Below, piece after piece: positions 11,201 to 15,281 of a stretch of 15,457 nucleotides of DNA. This DNA is from Paraktedonobacter sp034438135 (lineage in GTDB: Bacteria; Chloroflexota; Ktedonobacteria; Ktedonobacterales; Ktedonobacteraceae). Numbering within the stretch: the first letter of the stretch is position 1; every line of letters begins with the position of its first letter. Below the pieces are notes generated by a model. It had not been told where the DNA came from and made no database searches. It was given only the letters and a program-made list of their open reading frames with translations. The DNA lies in contig DAOTTL010000127.1 of NCBI GenBank assembly GCA_034438135.1, positions 1-15,457 of the forward strand, read 5' to 3'. The translations under genes and the position numbers were made by a program.

Positions 11201-11381
11201 GCCTTTCCAGCAACTGGTCATGATGGTTTCTGGCTATCAAAGATATTGTAGCCCTGCTATGGCTGAACATCTTTTACAACAGATACGTTTCGTTCTGGAA
11301 CAGATGCTTACAAATCCAACTCAGTCACTCCAGGAACTGTTATACCTCATAAAGCGGAGTACCTCCAGACAAGTCGAGTGA
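5259..11381 (+). CDS. NRPS C-A-NMT-PCP-C, predicted to add N-methyl-serine, with a noncanonical terminal C domain
   Basis: A 2040-aa non-ribosomal peptide synthetase, start set by the SD at 5247. It begins with a short basic helix (LSQTKQKLLQKWKRG) typical of NRPS N-termini. C domain 1 (about 45-480) has LSFAQQRLWF and an intact HHSICDG at 182-188; it should take the polyketide chain from the PKS. The A domain starts near 505, with A3 YTSGSTGRPKG (662-672), A4 FDVSVWE (707-713), A5 NLYGPTE (800-806) and A7/A8 through about 927. Pocket residues D708, V709, W712, H751, M776, S778, L801, V809, D810 and K1430 give DVWHMSLVDK, close to known serine codes. An N-methyltransferase is inserted between A8 and A10 (about 965-1370), with the SAM motif EIGCGTG (1042-1048) and VPNARL (1276-1281). 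The PCP has Ser1486 in LGGDSI. A Gln/Glu-rich linker (about 1518-1560) leads to a full-length second C domain (about 1565-2015) whose HHxxxDG position reads NYMLQDG (1713-1719). The protein ends without TE, R or E domain. Confidence 0.95.
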   Translation: MSSIEEPSTQKGQLSQTKQKLLQKWKRGELAATPDAQSIIPRHATHGEALPLSFAQQRLWFIDQLVPGSPVYNVSSAMRLTGTLNIAAFQKSLNDIVRRHEVLRASFPTVDGKATQRIRPTLELALPIVDLAHLPVPEREAMVRDLAYEEARRVFDLAQGPLIRVKLYRLSDDTHIFLLLMHHSICDGWSIGIFLSELKVLYEAYLIGNVSALPELPLQFTDYVFWQRAWMQGEVLNTQLTYWKTQLADANPILSLPVDHPRPEVQTFRGHSLDFTLSETLSKALKALGQSEGCSLFMTLLAAFQVLLYRYSGQDDIIVGTPIANRQHVETEGLIGFFANTLALRTHVDDPCTFRSLLSRVRKTTLGALAHQDLPFEYLVDELHLERNMSHNPLFQVMFNFGNAPSPEISLPGLKIGFASLHAETAMFDLWLAMWENNEQLGGALEYTTDLFEEETARRLLRHFQTLLESIVAQPESLISQLPLYTTTERQQLLTGWNATTVPYPLDGSLHQLIEEQVARTPDAIGLDFEGTQLTYAALNSQANQLAHSLRGVGVGPDVPVGVCMERSLELVIGLLAILKAGGAYVPLDPEYPQERLAFLLADTRVPVILIQQHLVERLPEQHVAGTHILYLAAMQQQPHEQEAEANLNESVQSTQLAYIIYTSGSTGRPKGVMNTHRGIRNRLLWMQDRYKLDATDRVLQKTPYSFDVSVWEFFWPLLAGARLVIAPPEVHRDSAALAALIAEQKITTLHFVPSMLNVFLEEPELARCRSLRQVMCSGEALSFESQQRFFTHCKADLHNLYGPTEAAVDVTSWQCERESTLPIVPIGKPIANIQMYILDQHLQPVPVGVTGALHIGGVGLARGYLQRPELTAEKFIPHPFSTVPGERLYHTGDLARYLPDGAIAFLGRSDDQVKLRGFRIELGEIETTLRQSPLVQEALVLLREDTPGEGQLVSYIVPRKEDQIPQTRVEETPLPAEQVEHWQQVFNDVYQEAPSGQEPTLNIVGWTSSYTGLPIPTAEMREWVERTADRILSLHPQRALEIGCGTGLILFRVAPYCTEYIGTDFSPRGLASIQQQLTRQGHELPQVQLLQRPAHDFSEIEDASFDTIILNSVLQYFPGVAYLLDILKGAFRLLKPGGSLFLGDIRSLPLLETFHTSVELQQAPDDLPLALLSQRVQQRVSQETELVIDPGFFHALQAHFPQIGNVEIHLKRGLFHNEMVRFRYDVILTLTSDGSSLPEESSDLHMSGQQQTPQIADLRQLLMRDEPALLIIDDVPNARLTADIRALELLTNQESYPELTTAEDVRKTVQEQLTDVLQADPEDFSEGFNDLPYGISLHWSGQETAGNYRIVLRHHDTRPQPLSLPLAEHIQAKLADQTLQALANDPLQNQLLSRRIAALRTHLKVHLPEYMIPTTFLFLEAMPLTANGKIDRRALPAPDRTVLPGGTFIAPRTPMEKTLAGIWKDVIGLERIGIHDNFFELGGDSIRSIQIVTRAAQIGLQLKPRLFFQHQTIAELAKAAEELQLTAEKQPEQSTSTPEQQPERQSVLAIPSHSLLTATEQAQLGRLVNVHDELEDAYPLVPMQHQMLLQRSLTHNDELYWLCMISNMKKAHIDMQAFEQAWQLVVNRQPTMRTTFITGGLDEPLQAVQKEATFKLEQYDWRGLSPVEQQQQAEQHLQALRQRGSNLAHVPHLHLAFARISDEDYYMLRGFNYMLQDGWSSTLLNRDFVAFYEALCRNQEPHLDPPYLYREHIDWLQHQDIHAAETFWRKTLAGLSLPTTSPFSQIRQRMPSPPETQHQPFPQAGEPFTKEILSLSIATTTGLQSLARKHQLTLATLLNSAWALLVSSYSERDDITFGMLSSGRPPALVGSEYTVGFFNNILPLRVQLSPETRLSVWLRDIQTRMVELREYEYTPILKIKEWLGLSAPTSLFESYVVFENFPRYSYDAVGGKARQDFGNQSSDARTAFVPTEYPLRIEFWPFQQLVMMVSGYQRYCSPAMAEHLLQQIRFVLEQMLTNPTQSLQELLYLIKRSTSRQVE

Positions 11382-11526
11382 CAATTTACGAAGCCCTTGA
11401 ACGCCGGGCAAGATCGTTGCTCTTCGAACTTCTATCCGAATTGAACGAGTTCATCCCGGCTCCTGGCTTGCAGATGCTCTTTTCGACGCATCGAGCGTGC
11501 CCTCCTTTCGCGCCATGCGCTTGCCA

Positions 11527-11581
11527 ACAATTATCCCGGTGGATAAACAAGCTGAAACAACTTATTCACCAGGATAATTGT
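11527..11581. terminator. Imperfect 20-bp stem-loop between convergent genes, possible bidirectional terminator
   Basis: Arms 11527-11546 and 11562-11581 pair over 20 bp with one mismatch (C-A) and one G-T, around a 15-nt loop. It lies 146 bp after the NRPS stop and 43 bp from the SDR stop, between two converging genes, which suits a shared terminator. There is no clear T tract on either side, only TATTTT downstream on the + strand, so it could equally be a small repeat element. The rest of the spacer (11382-11623) holds nothing else that I recognise. Confidence 0.5.
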
Positions 11582-11623
11582 GGTATTTTCGCCAGCATAC
11601 ATTGAGATCTACATATCGAGGTA

Positions 11624-12448
11624 TTATATAACCGAACGAATCGTGCCGCCATCGACGCGGATAGTTGCGCCACTCACATAAGCAGCGAGCGGGCTGGCCA
11701 GATATGCCACGGCTGCGGCGATCTCCTCTGGCCGACCGAGACGACCCACGTCATTTGGAGCCACGGCCTGCGTAGCGTTATGTTCGATTTCCTCCCACGT
11801 CTCGCCGCCCCAGCCATGAGCCTGTGCCATATGGGTGAGCATTGCCCGAGCTTCCTCGCTCGCAAGGATTGCACCGGGAGCCACGACGTTTGATGTCACG
11901 CCAGTGTCCTTCAGTTCACGTGCGAGGGAGACCGCAAGGTTATGGCGGGCTGCCAACGACGCATTGTAGTCCGGTCCGCCAGATTGAGGCTGCTGCGACA
12001 GGCCACCGCCAATCTGGATCACCCGACCCCAGTGCCGTTCGCGCATCTGTGGCACCAGGCGCTGGATCATCCGCACGCCAGAAATCACGTTATTGTTGTA
12101 TATCTGAGCCCAGTCCGTCGCCGTCGCCTGCGTCCATGAGAGGAAGCCGACAACTCCAGTATTGTTGAAGACGCCAGCATTGTTAACCAGAATATCAATA
12201 GGTCCGCCAGCGAGCGCCGCGACGGCAACCGCATCAGCTCCGTCGTCAGTTGTGAGATCTCCAAGAGCGACCTCGGCTTTCCCTCCTCCAGCACGGATCG
12301 CCTCGGCGACCGCGTTGGCTCGGCTGTCGTTGCGACCGTGCACTACGACAGCAGCACCCTCCGCAGTGAGTAGCTTCACTATCGCCTCGCCTATCCCTGA
12401 ACTCGATCCGGTCACCAGTGCCCTCTTCCCAGCCAGTTGTAAATCCAT
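11624..12448 (-). CDS. Short-chain dehydrogenase/reductase (SDR) family protein with altered active site
   Basis: A 274-aa Rossmann-fold protein of classical SDR size. The frame stays open upstream to 12619, but ATG at 12446-12448 is chosen: GAGG lies 7 nt before it, and the SDR fold starts at once (MDLQLAGKRALVTG). TGSSSGIG (residues 13-20) binds the dinucleotide, NNAG is at 89-92, and Asn-rich NNN at 118-120 fits the catalytic Asn position. The C-terminal GRPEEIA, YVSG and IRVDGG motifs are standard for the family. The catalytic YxxxK is YNASL (Y161, with Leu165 where Lys is expected). The position 13 residues before the Tyr, normally Ser, is Gly148. It may therefore be a non-catalytic or differently acting member, or one of a divergent subfamily that shares these changes. 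Substrate unknown. It converges on the NRPS operon and has its own upstream region, so I see no reason to assign it to the same pathway. Confidence 0.9.
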   Translation of the reverse strand: MDLQLAGKRALVTGSSSGIGEAIVKLLTAEGAAVVVHGRNDSRANAVAEAIRAGGGKAEVALGDLTTDDGADAVAVAALAGGPIDILVNNAGVFNNTGVVGFLSWTQATATDWAQIYNNNVISGVRMIQRLVPQMRERHWGRVIQIGGGLSQQPQSGGPDYNASLAARHNLAVSLARELKDTGVTSNVVAPGAILASEEARAMLTHMAQAHGWGGETWEEIEHNATQAVAPNDVGRLGRPEEIAAAVAYLASPLAAYVSGATIRVDGGTIRSVI

Positions 12449-12483
12449 ATGGATACCTCGTGTTTCACTCATTTGAGTAGTGT

Positions 12484-12608
12484 TTCTCAAAAGTCCTTTG
12501 GGCAGCGGTTGCCAGACCCCTCTCCAGAGAAAAAGATGGGCAGGGGCAGCGCGACCGCTGCCCATCCAAAAAGGGTGGGTGGGGGGGGAAGAACGCGACT
12601 TTTGAGAA
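12484..12608. repeat. 125-bp inverted-repeat element just upstream of the SDR gene (MITE-like or structured mRNA leader)
   Basis: Perfect 12-bp terminal arms TTCTCAAAAGTC (12484-12495) and GACTTTTGAGAA (12597-12608) bound 125 bp. Inside, GGGCAGCGGT is at 12500-12509 and its complement ACCGCTGCCC at 12554-12563. A competing hairpin pairs GATGGGCAG (12535-12543) with CTGCCCATC (12558-12566). The element ends 35 bp before the SDR start codon. If the promoter proposed at 12652-12680 is real, the whole element is transcribed into the SDR mRNA leader. Origin (mobile repeat or local regulatory structure) cannot be told from one copy. Confidence 0.65.
12573..12588 (+). other. Potential G-quadruplex run
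   Basis: GGGTGGGTGGGGGGGG gives four G-tracts of at least three with loops of one or two bases, fitting the usual G-quadruplex pattern. It lies on the + strand, which is the template strand for the minus-strand SDR gene, within its upstream element. Sequence pattern only; folding is untested. Confidence 0.5.
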
Positions 12609-12651
12609 CCCTCGCTCACTTGATCGCAGGCACTTCACCTGCATGTATGAA

Positions 12652-12680
12652 ATGATATCCTAAAAGGAATCACAGGACAA
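12652..12680 (-). promoter_or_regulatory. Candidate sigma-70-type promoter for the SDR gene
   Basis: Read on the minus strand: TTGTCC (12680-12675) as -35, a 17-bp spacer, and TATCAT (12657-12652) as -10. This would start transcription near 12645 and give a leader of roughly 195 nt that includes the 125-bp inverted repeat. A small GCAGG/CCTGC hairpin (12626-12642) sits at the expected start. Found by eye in AT-richer DNA, so moderate to low confidence. Confidence 0.35.
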
Positions 12681-12690
12681 GATGAGCAAT

Positions 12691-12717
12691 AATCATAGGA
12701 ATAAGATTCCTATGGTT
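12691..12717. repeat. Short perfect hairpin
   Basis: CATAGGAAT (12694-12702) and ATTCCTATG (12706-12714) pair perfectly around a 3-nt loop, AAG. Outer bases 12691-12693 and 12715-12717 extend the stem with one G-T pair. It lies upstream of the proposed SDR promoter and could be an operator-like palindrome or a terminator stem for transcripts from either side. No T tract follows. Confidence 0.55.
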
Positions 12718-12724
12718 CGAGCGT

Positions 12725-12820
12725 GGACACTCCATACGTGAGGGCCACAGAGCATGTATGGTCCAGGCAGACGCATAAAAACCTGAGGAGTTCGAGAGCT
12801 AACTGTGCAAGATTGCTCTC
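12725..12820. repeat. Two further small stem-loops
   Basis: CCATAC (12732-12737) pairs with GTATGG (12756-12761), with GGAC/GTCC just outside and a bulge between. GAGAGC (12794-12799) pairs perfectly with GCTCTC (12815-12820) around a 15-nt loop, abutting the left end of the large inverted-repeat element at 12821. No function can be assigned. Confidence 0.4.
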
Positions 12821-12878
12821 AGACGATCTACAAGGGGGGGGACAGATGCTTACAAGGAGAGGTTTCTTCTCGCTTTTC

Positions 12879-12903
12879 CCTCTGTCGCCAGAGGCGACAG
12901 AGG
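12879..12903. repeat. Perfect 11-bp hairpin within the nested element
   Basis: CCTCTGTCGCC (12879-12889) and GGCGACAGAGG (12893-12903) pair perfectly around the 3-nt loop AGA. Confidence 0.8.
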
Positions 12904-12910
12904 ACAACAA

Positions 12911-12964
12911 GAGCAACTGGTGTGGAGTGTGGCGCGAATGCGCCACACTCCACACCAGTTGCTC
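12911..12964. repeat. Perfect 25-bp hairpin with a 4-nt loop
   Basis: Arms 12911-12935 and 12940-12964 are exact reverse complements over 25 bp (starting GAGCAACTGG, ending at GGCGC), around the loop GAAT. CTTTT follows on the + strand, so it could also stop transcription. A stem this long with no mismatch is unlikely by chance and suggests recent origin or selection for pairing. Confidence 0.9.
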
Positions 12965-13030
12965 GCTTTTACATGGGGTGGGGTAGCCTGCCAGGCCGAC
13001 GCAGCAGATCGGCAAGAAACCTCTACGTGT

Positions 13031-13070
13031 AGGGGGGACAGATGAGCCATTATGACAATCTGTCCCCCCT
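13031..13070. repeat. 13-bp hairpin, internal copy of the element terminus
   Basis: AGGGGGGACAGAT (13031-13043) pairs perfectly with ATCTGTCCCCCCT (13058-13070) around a 14-nt loop. The left arm is a direct copy of the element's left end near 12833-12847, so the right end can pair with either copy. Confidence 0.75.
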
Positions 13071-13118
13071 TGTAGATCGTCTTCTCAAGCGAATTTACTG
13101 TCTTACATATTTCTTCAG

Positions 13119-13153
13119 GGAGAGAGAAGAAATTTTGGAAAACTTCTCTCTCC
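13119..13153. repeat. 11-bp purine/pyrimidine hairpin
   Basis: GGAGAGAGAAG (13119-13129) and CTTCTCTCTCC (13143-13153) pair perfectly around a 13-nt loop. A partial fourth copy of the element-end motif, ATCTGTCCCC, follows at 13188-13197. The rest of 13200-13420 holds no gene that I can support. Confidence 0.6.
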
Positions 13154-13423
13154 TCTCATAGACACCTTCTCAGTTTTTCCGACCCCCATCTGTCCCCAGG
13201 TCGCTAAATAACAGGCCGCTTCTCATGCAGCTACTGTTTGCCTGTTCCTGCGGTACAAGAATCGACGAGGGGAAGTGCGCCAGCCAGCCAGCCATAGGCC
13301 GAGACTGCCAGGGCGTACCGCTCGCTGGCGGGTCTGGGGATCGTTCTCCATTTGTTCGGGAGCCATAGAAGGATCAGAAGGCGCTGTTATGTATGATATC
13401 TCTTGAAATAACTCCATTTACAT

Positions 13424-13452
13424 TTGATTTGTAATGCCTGTAATGTTATGAT
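13424..13452 (+). promoter_or_regulatory. Candidate promoter for the sedolisin gene
   Basis: TTGATT (13424-13429), a 17-bp spacer, then TATGAT (13447-13452), with TG one base before it as an extended -10. Transcription would begin near 13459, about 175 nt ahead of the start codon. Two TGTAATG copies fall within the spacer (from 13429 and 13439). Consensus match and spacing are good, but assignment is by eye. Confidence 0.55.
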
Positions 13453-13540
13453 ACTTTAGTGTTAATATAGTGAGGAACAACCAATCATAGCAGAAACTGG
13501 TGGTGGATTTGGATTGTTAGCTATTACCTCCCGATGCAAT

Positions 13541-13580
13541 GAATTGTATGGATCTCTTATGAATTGTATGGATCTCTTAT
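13541..13580 (+). repeat. Perfect 20-bp tandem duplication in the leader of the protease gene
   Basis: GAATTGTATGGATCTCTTAT occurs twice in direct succession (13541-13560, 13561-13580) and starts a partial third turn (GA). It sits between the candidate promoter and the RBS. It may be a slippage duplication or paired binding sites two helical turns apart. Confidence 0.9.
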
Positions 13581-13616
13581 GAGCAAGTTCTCATGTTTTT
13601 CACAACACACATAGAT

Positions 13617-13623
13617 AAAGGAG
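13617..13623 (+). promoter_or_regulatory. Ribosome binding site of the sedolisin gene
   Basis: AAAGGAG lies 10 nt before the ATG at 13634, slightly longer than usual but the best site near this start. Confidence 0.65.
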
Positions 13624-13633
13624 TGAGCACCCC

Positions 13634-15214
13634 ATGGAAAACGCGCCACAAGGTCTTACACGCCTCGCGGGGAGCGAGCGCACTCTCCCGGCAGATGCAC
13701 ATCAGATTGCCCCGGCAGATCCTCACGAGCGCATTGAGGTCAGCGTCTATCTGCGCGACCCTGCTGCGAATGATCTACAGCAGTCAGGCCAACAGATGAG
13801 CAGGGCAGAGTATCTTGCTCGTCATAGCGCCACACCGGAGGATCTTGCGACCCTGGAACGCTTTGCACAGGAACATCATCTCCAGGTAACCGAGGTAAAT
13901 ACCGCGTCACGTAAAGTGATGCTGGCAGGCACTATCAGTCAGGTGTCGGCGGCTTTTGCAACAGAATTACACCAGTATGAGCATCAGGGGAATCAATTTC
14001 GTGGTCGTTCGGGGTATCTGCATGTTCCTGACGAACTCGCCCAGGTGATTGATGGCGTTTTTGGCCTGGATAATCGGCCTCAAGCTCGGGCTCATTTTCG
14101 TATCGCCAGGCAGGAGAGTATGCTGGCGAGCGCGGCAGCAAGACCTCCCGGGTTTACGCCTCCACAGATTGCCCGGCTCTATGACTTTCCGACAGATGTA
14201 GATGGAACCGGAGAGTGCGTCGCGCTCATTGAACTGGGTGGAGGCTACAACGACCAGGATCTTACGACCTATTTCCAACAGTTGGGTATTGCGAAACCGC
14301 AGGTTCTCAGTGTAAGTGTGGACGGTGGCACCAATAGTCCCGGCGATCCCAAAGGAGCAGATGGCGAGGTCGCGCTGGATATCGAGGTGGTAGGTGGGGT
14401 TGCCCCTGGTACACGTATCGCCGTCTACTTTGCCCCCAATACCGATCAGGGGTTTCTGGATGCCATTACCCAGGCCGTTCACGATACGACGAATAATCCT
14501 TCGGTAATTTCAATTAGCTGGGGCGGTCCCGAATCGAGCTGGACCAATCAGGCGATGACGACGATGGACAAAGCGTTCCAGGCGGCGGCAGCACTGGGCG
14601 TCACCGTCTGCGCGGCTGCGGGTGATAGTGGCTCAAGCGATGGCGTCACCGATCAACAAGCCCACGTGGATTTTCCGGCCTCCAGTCCTAACGTGCTGGG
14701 CTGCGGTGGAACGCGTCTGGACGCAAGCGGGAACGAGGTGCACGATGAGATTGTCTGGAATGAATCGGCATCCAATGAGGGCGCAACCGGCGGAGGTGTC
14801 AGCGACATGTTCTCTCTACCATCCTGGCAGGCGAACGCGCAGGTTCCTCCCTCCATCAATGACCAGCATAGTGGACGTGGCGTTCCTGATGTGGCAGGGG
14901 ATGCGGACCCGCAAACGGGCTACCAGATCCTCTTCGATGGTCAGAGTGTCCCGATCGGAGGCACCAGCGCGGTGGCTCCTCTGTGGGCAGGTCTGATTGC
15001 TCTGCTGAACCAGAAGCGTGGTCAGGCTATCGGTTTTCTGAATCCCTATCTCTATCAGAACGCCGAGACGCTCCAGCAAAGCAAGACGCTCCGCGATGTG
15101 ACGAGTGGCAATAACGGAGGCTACACAGCCAGGAGCGGTTGGGATGCCTGCACCGGTCTTGGTTCTCCAGATGGGGCGAAACTTCTGCAAGCACTGATCG
15201 CTTCCCAGAGCTAA
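13634..15214 (+). CDS. Sedolisin (peptidase S53), kumamolisin-like acid serine-carboxyl pro-protease
   Basis: A 526-aa zymogen of an endopeptidase family that typically works at low pH on proteins outside the cell. Residues about 1-165 are an activation propeptide (IEVSVYLR, then the ATPEDLATLERFAQEHHLQV segment split across 55-75, ending before the catalytic domain). Catalytic residues are all present: Glu245 and Asp249 in DGEVALDIE, oxyanion Asp331 in AAGDSG, and nucleophile Ser445 in GGTSAVAP. The Asp-Asp and Asp-Ser spacings, 82 and 114, equal those of kumamolisin (D82, D164, S278). The C-terminal calcium site is present: RDVTSGNNGG with Asp488, then SGWDACTGLGSPDG. No classic signal peptide is visible at the N-terminus, so the export route is unclear. 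It stands alone, has its own promoter-like and terminator-like signals, and shows no link to the NRPS-PKS genes. Full length for the family; no damage seen. Confidence 0.96.
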   Translation: MENAPQGLTRLAGSERTLPADAHQIAPADPHERIEVSVYLRDPAANDLQQSGQQMSRAEYLARHSATPEDLATLERFAQEHHLQVTEVNTASRKVMLAGTISQVSAAFATELHQYEHQGNQFRGRSGYLHVPDELAQVIDGVFGLDNRPQARAHFRIARQESMLASAAARPPGFTPPQIARLYDFPTDVDGTGECVALIELGGGYNDQDLTTYFQQLGIAKPQVLSVSVDGGTNSPGDPKGADGEVALDIEVVGGVAPGTRIAVYFAPNTDQGFLDAITQAVHDTTNNPSVISISWGGPESSWTNQAMTTMDKAFQAAAALGVTVCAAAGDSGSSDGVTDQQAHVDFPASSPNVLGCGGTRLDASGNEVHDEIVWNESASNEGATGGGVSDMFSLPSWQANAQVPPSINDQHSGRGVPDVAGDADPQTGYQILFDGQSVPIGGTSAVAPLWAGLIALLNQKRGQAIGFLNPYLYQNAETLQQSKTLRDVTSGNNGGYTARSGWDACTGLGSPDGAKLLQALIASQS

Positions 15215-15235
15215 TCCAGGCCTGGTAGCAGAGCA

Positions 15236-15281
15236 TTAAGAAAGAAGAGGAGTGGGTTCCTCTACTCCCCTTCTTTCTTAA
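15236..15281 (+). terminator. Strong hairpin after the sedolisin gene
   Basis: Arms 15236-15253 and 15264-15281 pair over 18 bp with a single mismatch, around a 10-nt loop, beginning 22 bp after the stop codon. No T tract follows the stem, although the right arm itself ends TTCTTTCTTAA. Position favours a transcription terminator or an mRNA-stabilising 3' end. Confidence 0.6.

Larger units (their letters stand above)
12821..13082. mobile_element. 262-bp nested inverted-repeat element, MITE-like, with several internal hairpins
   Basis: The outer arms 12821-12847 and 13058-13082 are complementary over about 25 bp; they begin AGACGATCTACAAGG and differ only in the length of the G run (8 versus 6). 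The same four bases TCTC lie directly outside both ends (12817-12820 and 13083-13086), possibly a target-site duplication. A second nested pair, AGAGGTTTCTT (12858-12868) and AAGAAACCTCT (13014-13024), lies inside. These arms enclose two perfect hairpins, listed separately. No open frame inside looks like a protein. A non-autonomous transposable element or a structured non-coding RNA both fit. Known relatives cannot be checked here. Confidence 0.6.

Noticed and set aside
10000..11381. Terminal domain as an epimerase instead of a C domain
   Set aside because: The DGWS and LFESYVVFENFP motifs and the overall pattern are condensation-type, and E domains also need the His that is missing here.
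11378..11605. 75-codon frame starting with GTG that overlaps the NRPS stop
   Set aside because: No ribosome binding site, no recognisable motif, and its end runs through the stem-loop at 11527-11581. Probably chance.
12449..12619. Upstream extension of the SDR frame (57 more residues)
   Set aside because: It reads through the inverted-repeat element and G run, has no SDR-like sequence, and a good GAGG site marks the internal ATG at 12448.
12723..13050. Small frames on both strands (for example 12723-12986 and 12850-13050)
   Set aside because: They are made by translating the hairpin arms and G/C runs; opposite-strand copies give similar peptides, as expected of palindromes.
13223..13417. 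64-codon minus-strand frame, Arg-rich end
   Set aside because: No RBS-supported start or family resemblance that I can name; may be a gene remnant but unsupported.
13541..13580. CRISPR-like repeats
   Set aside because: Two adjoining copies with no spacer and no cas genes.
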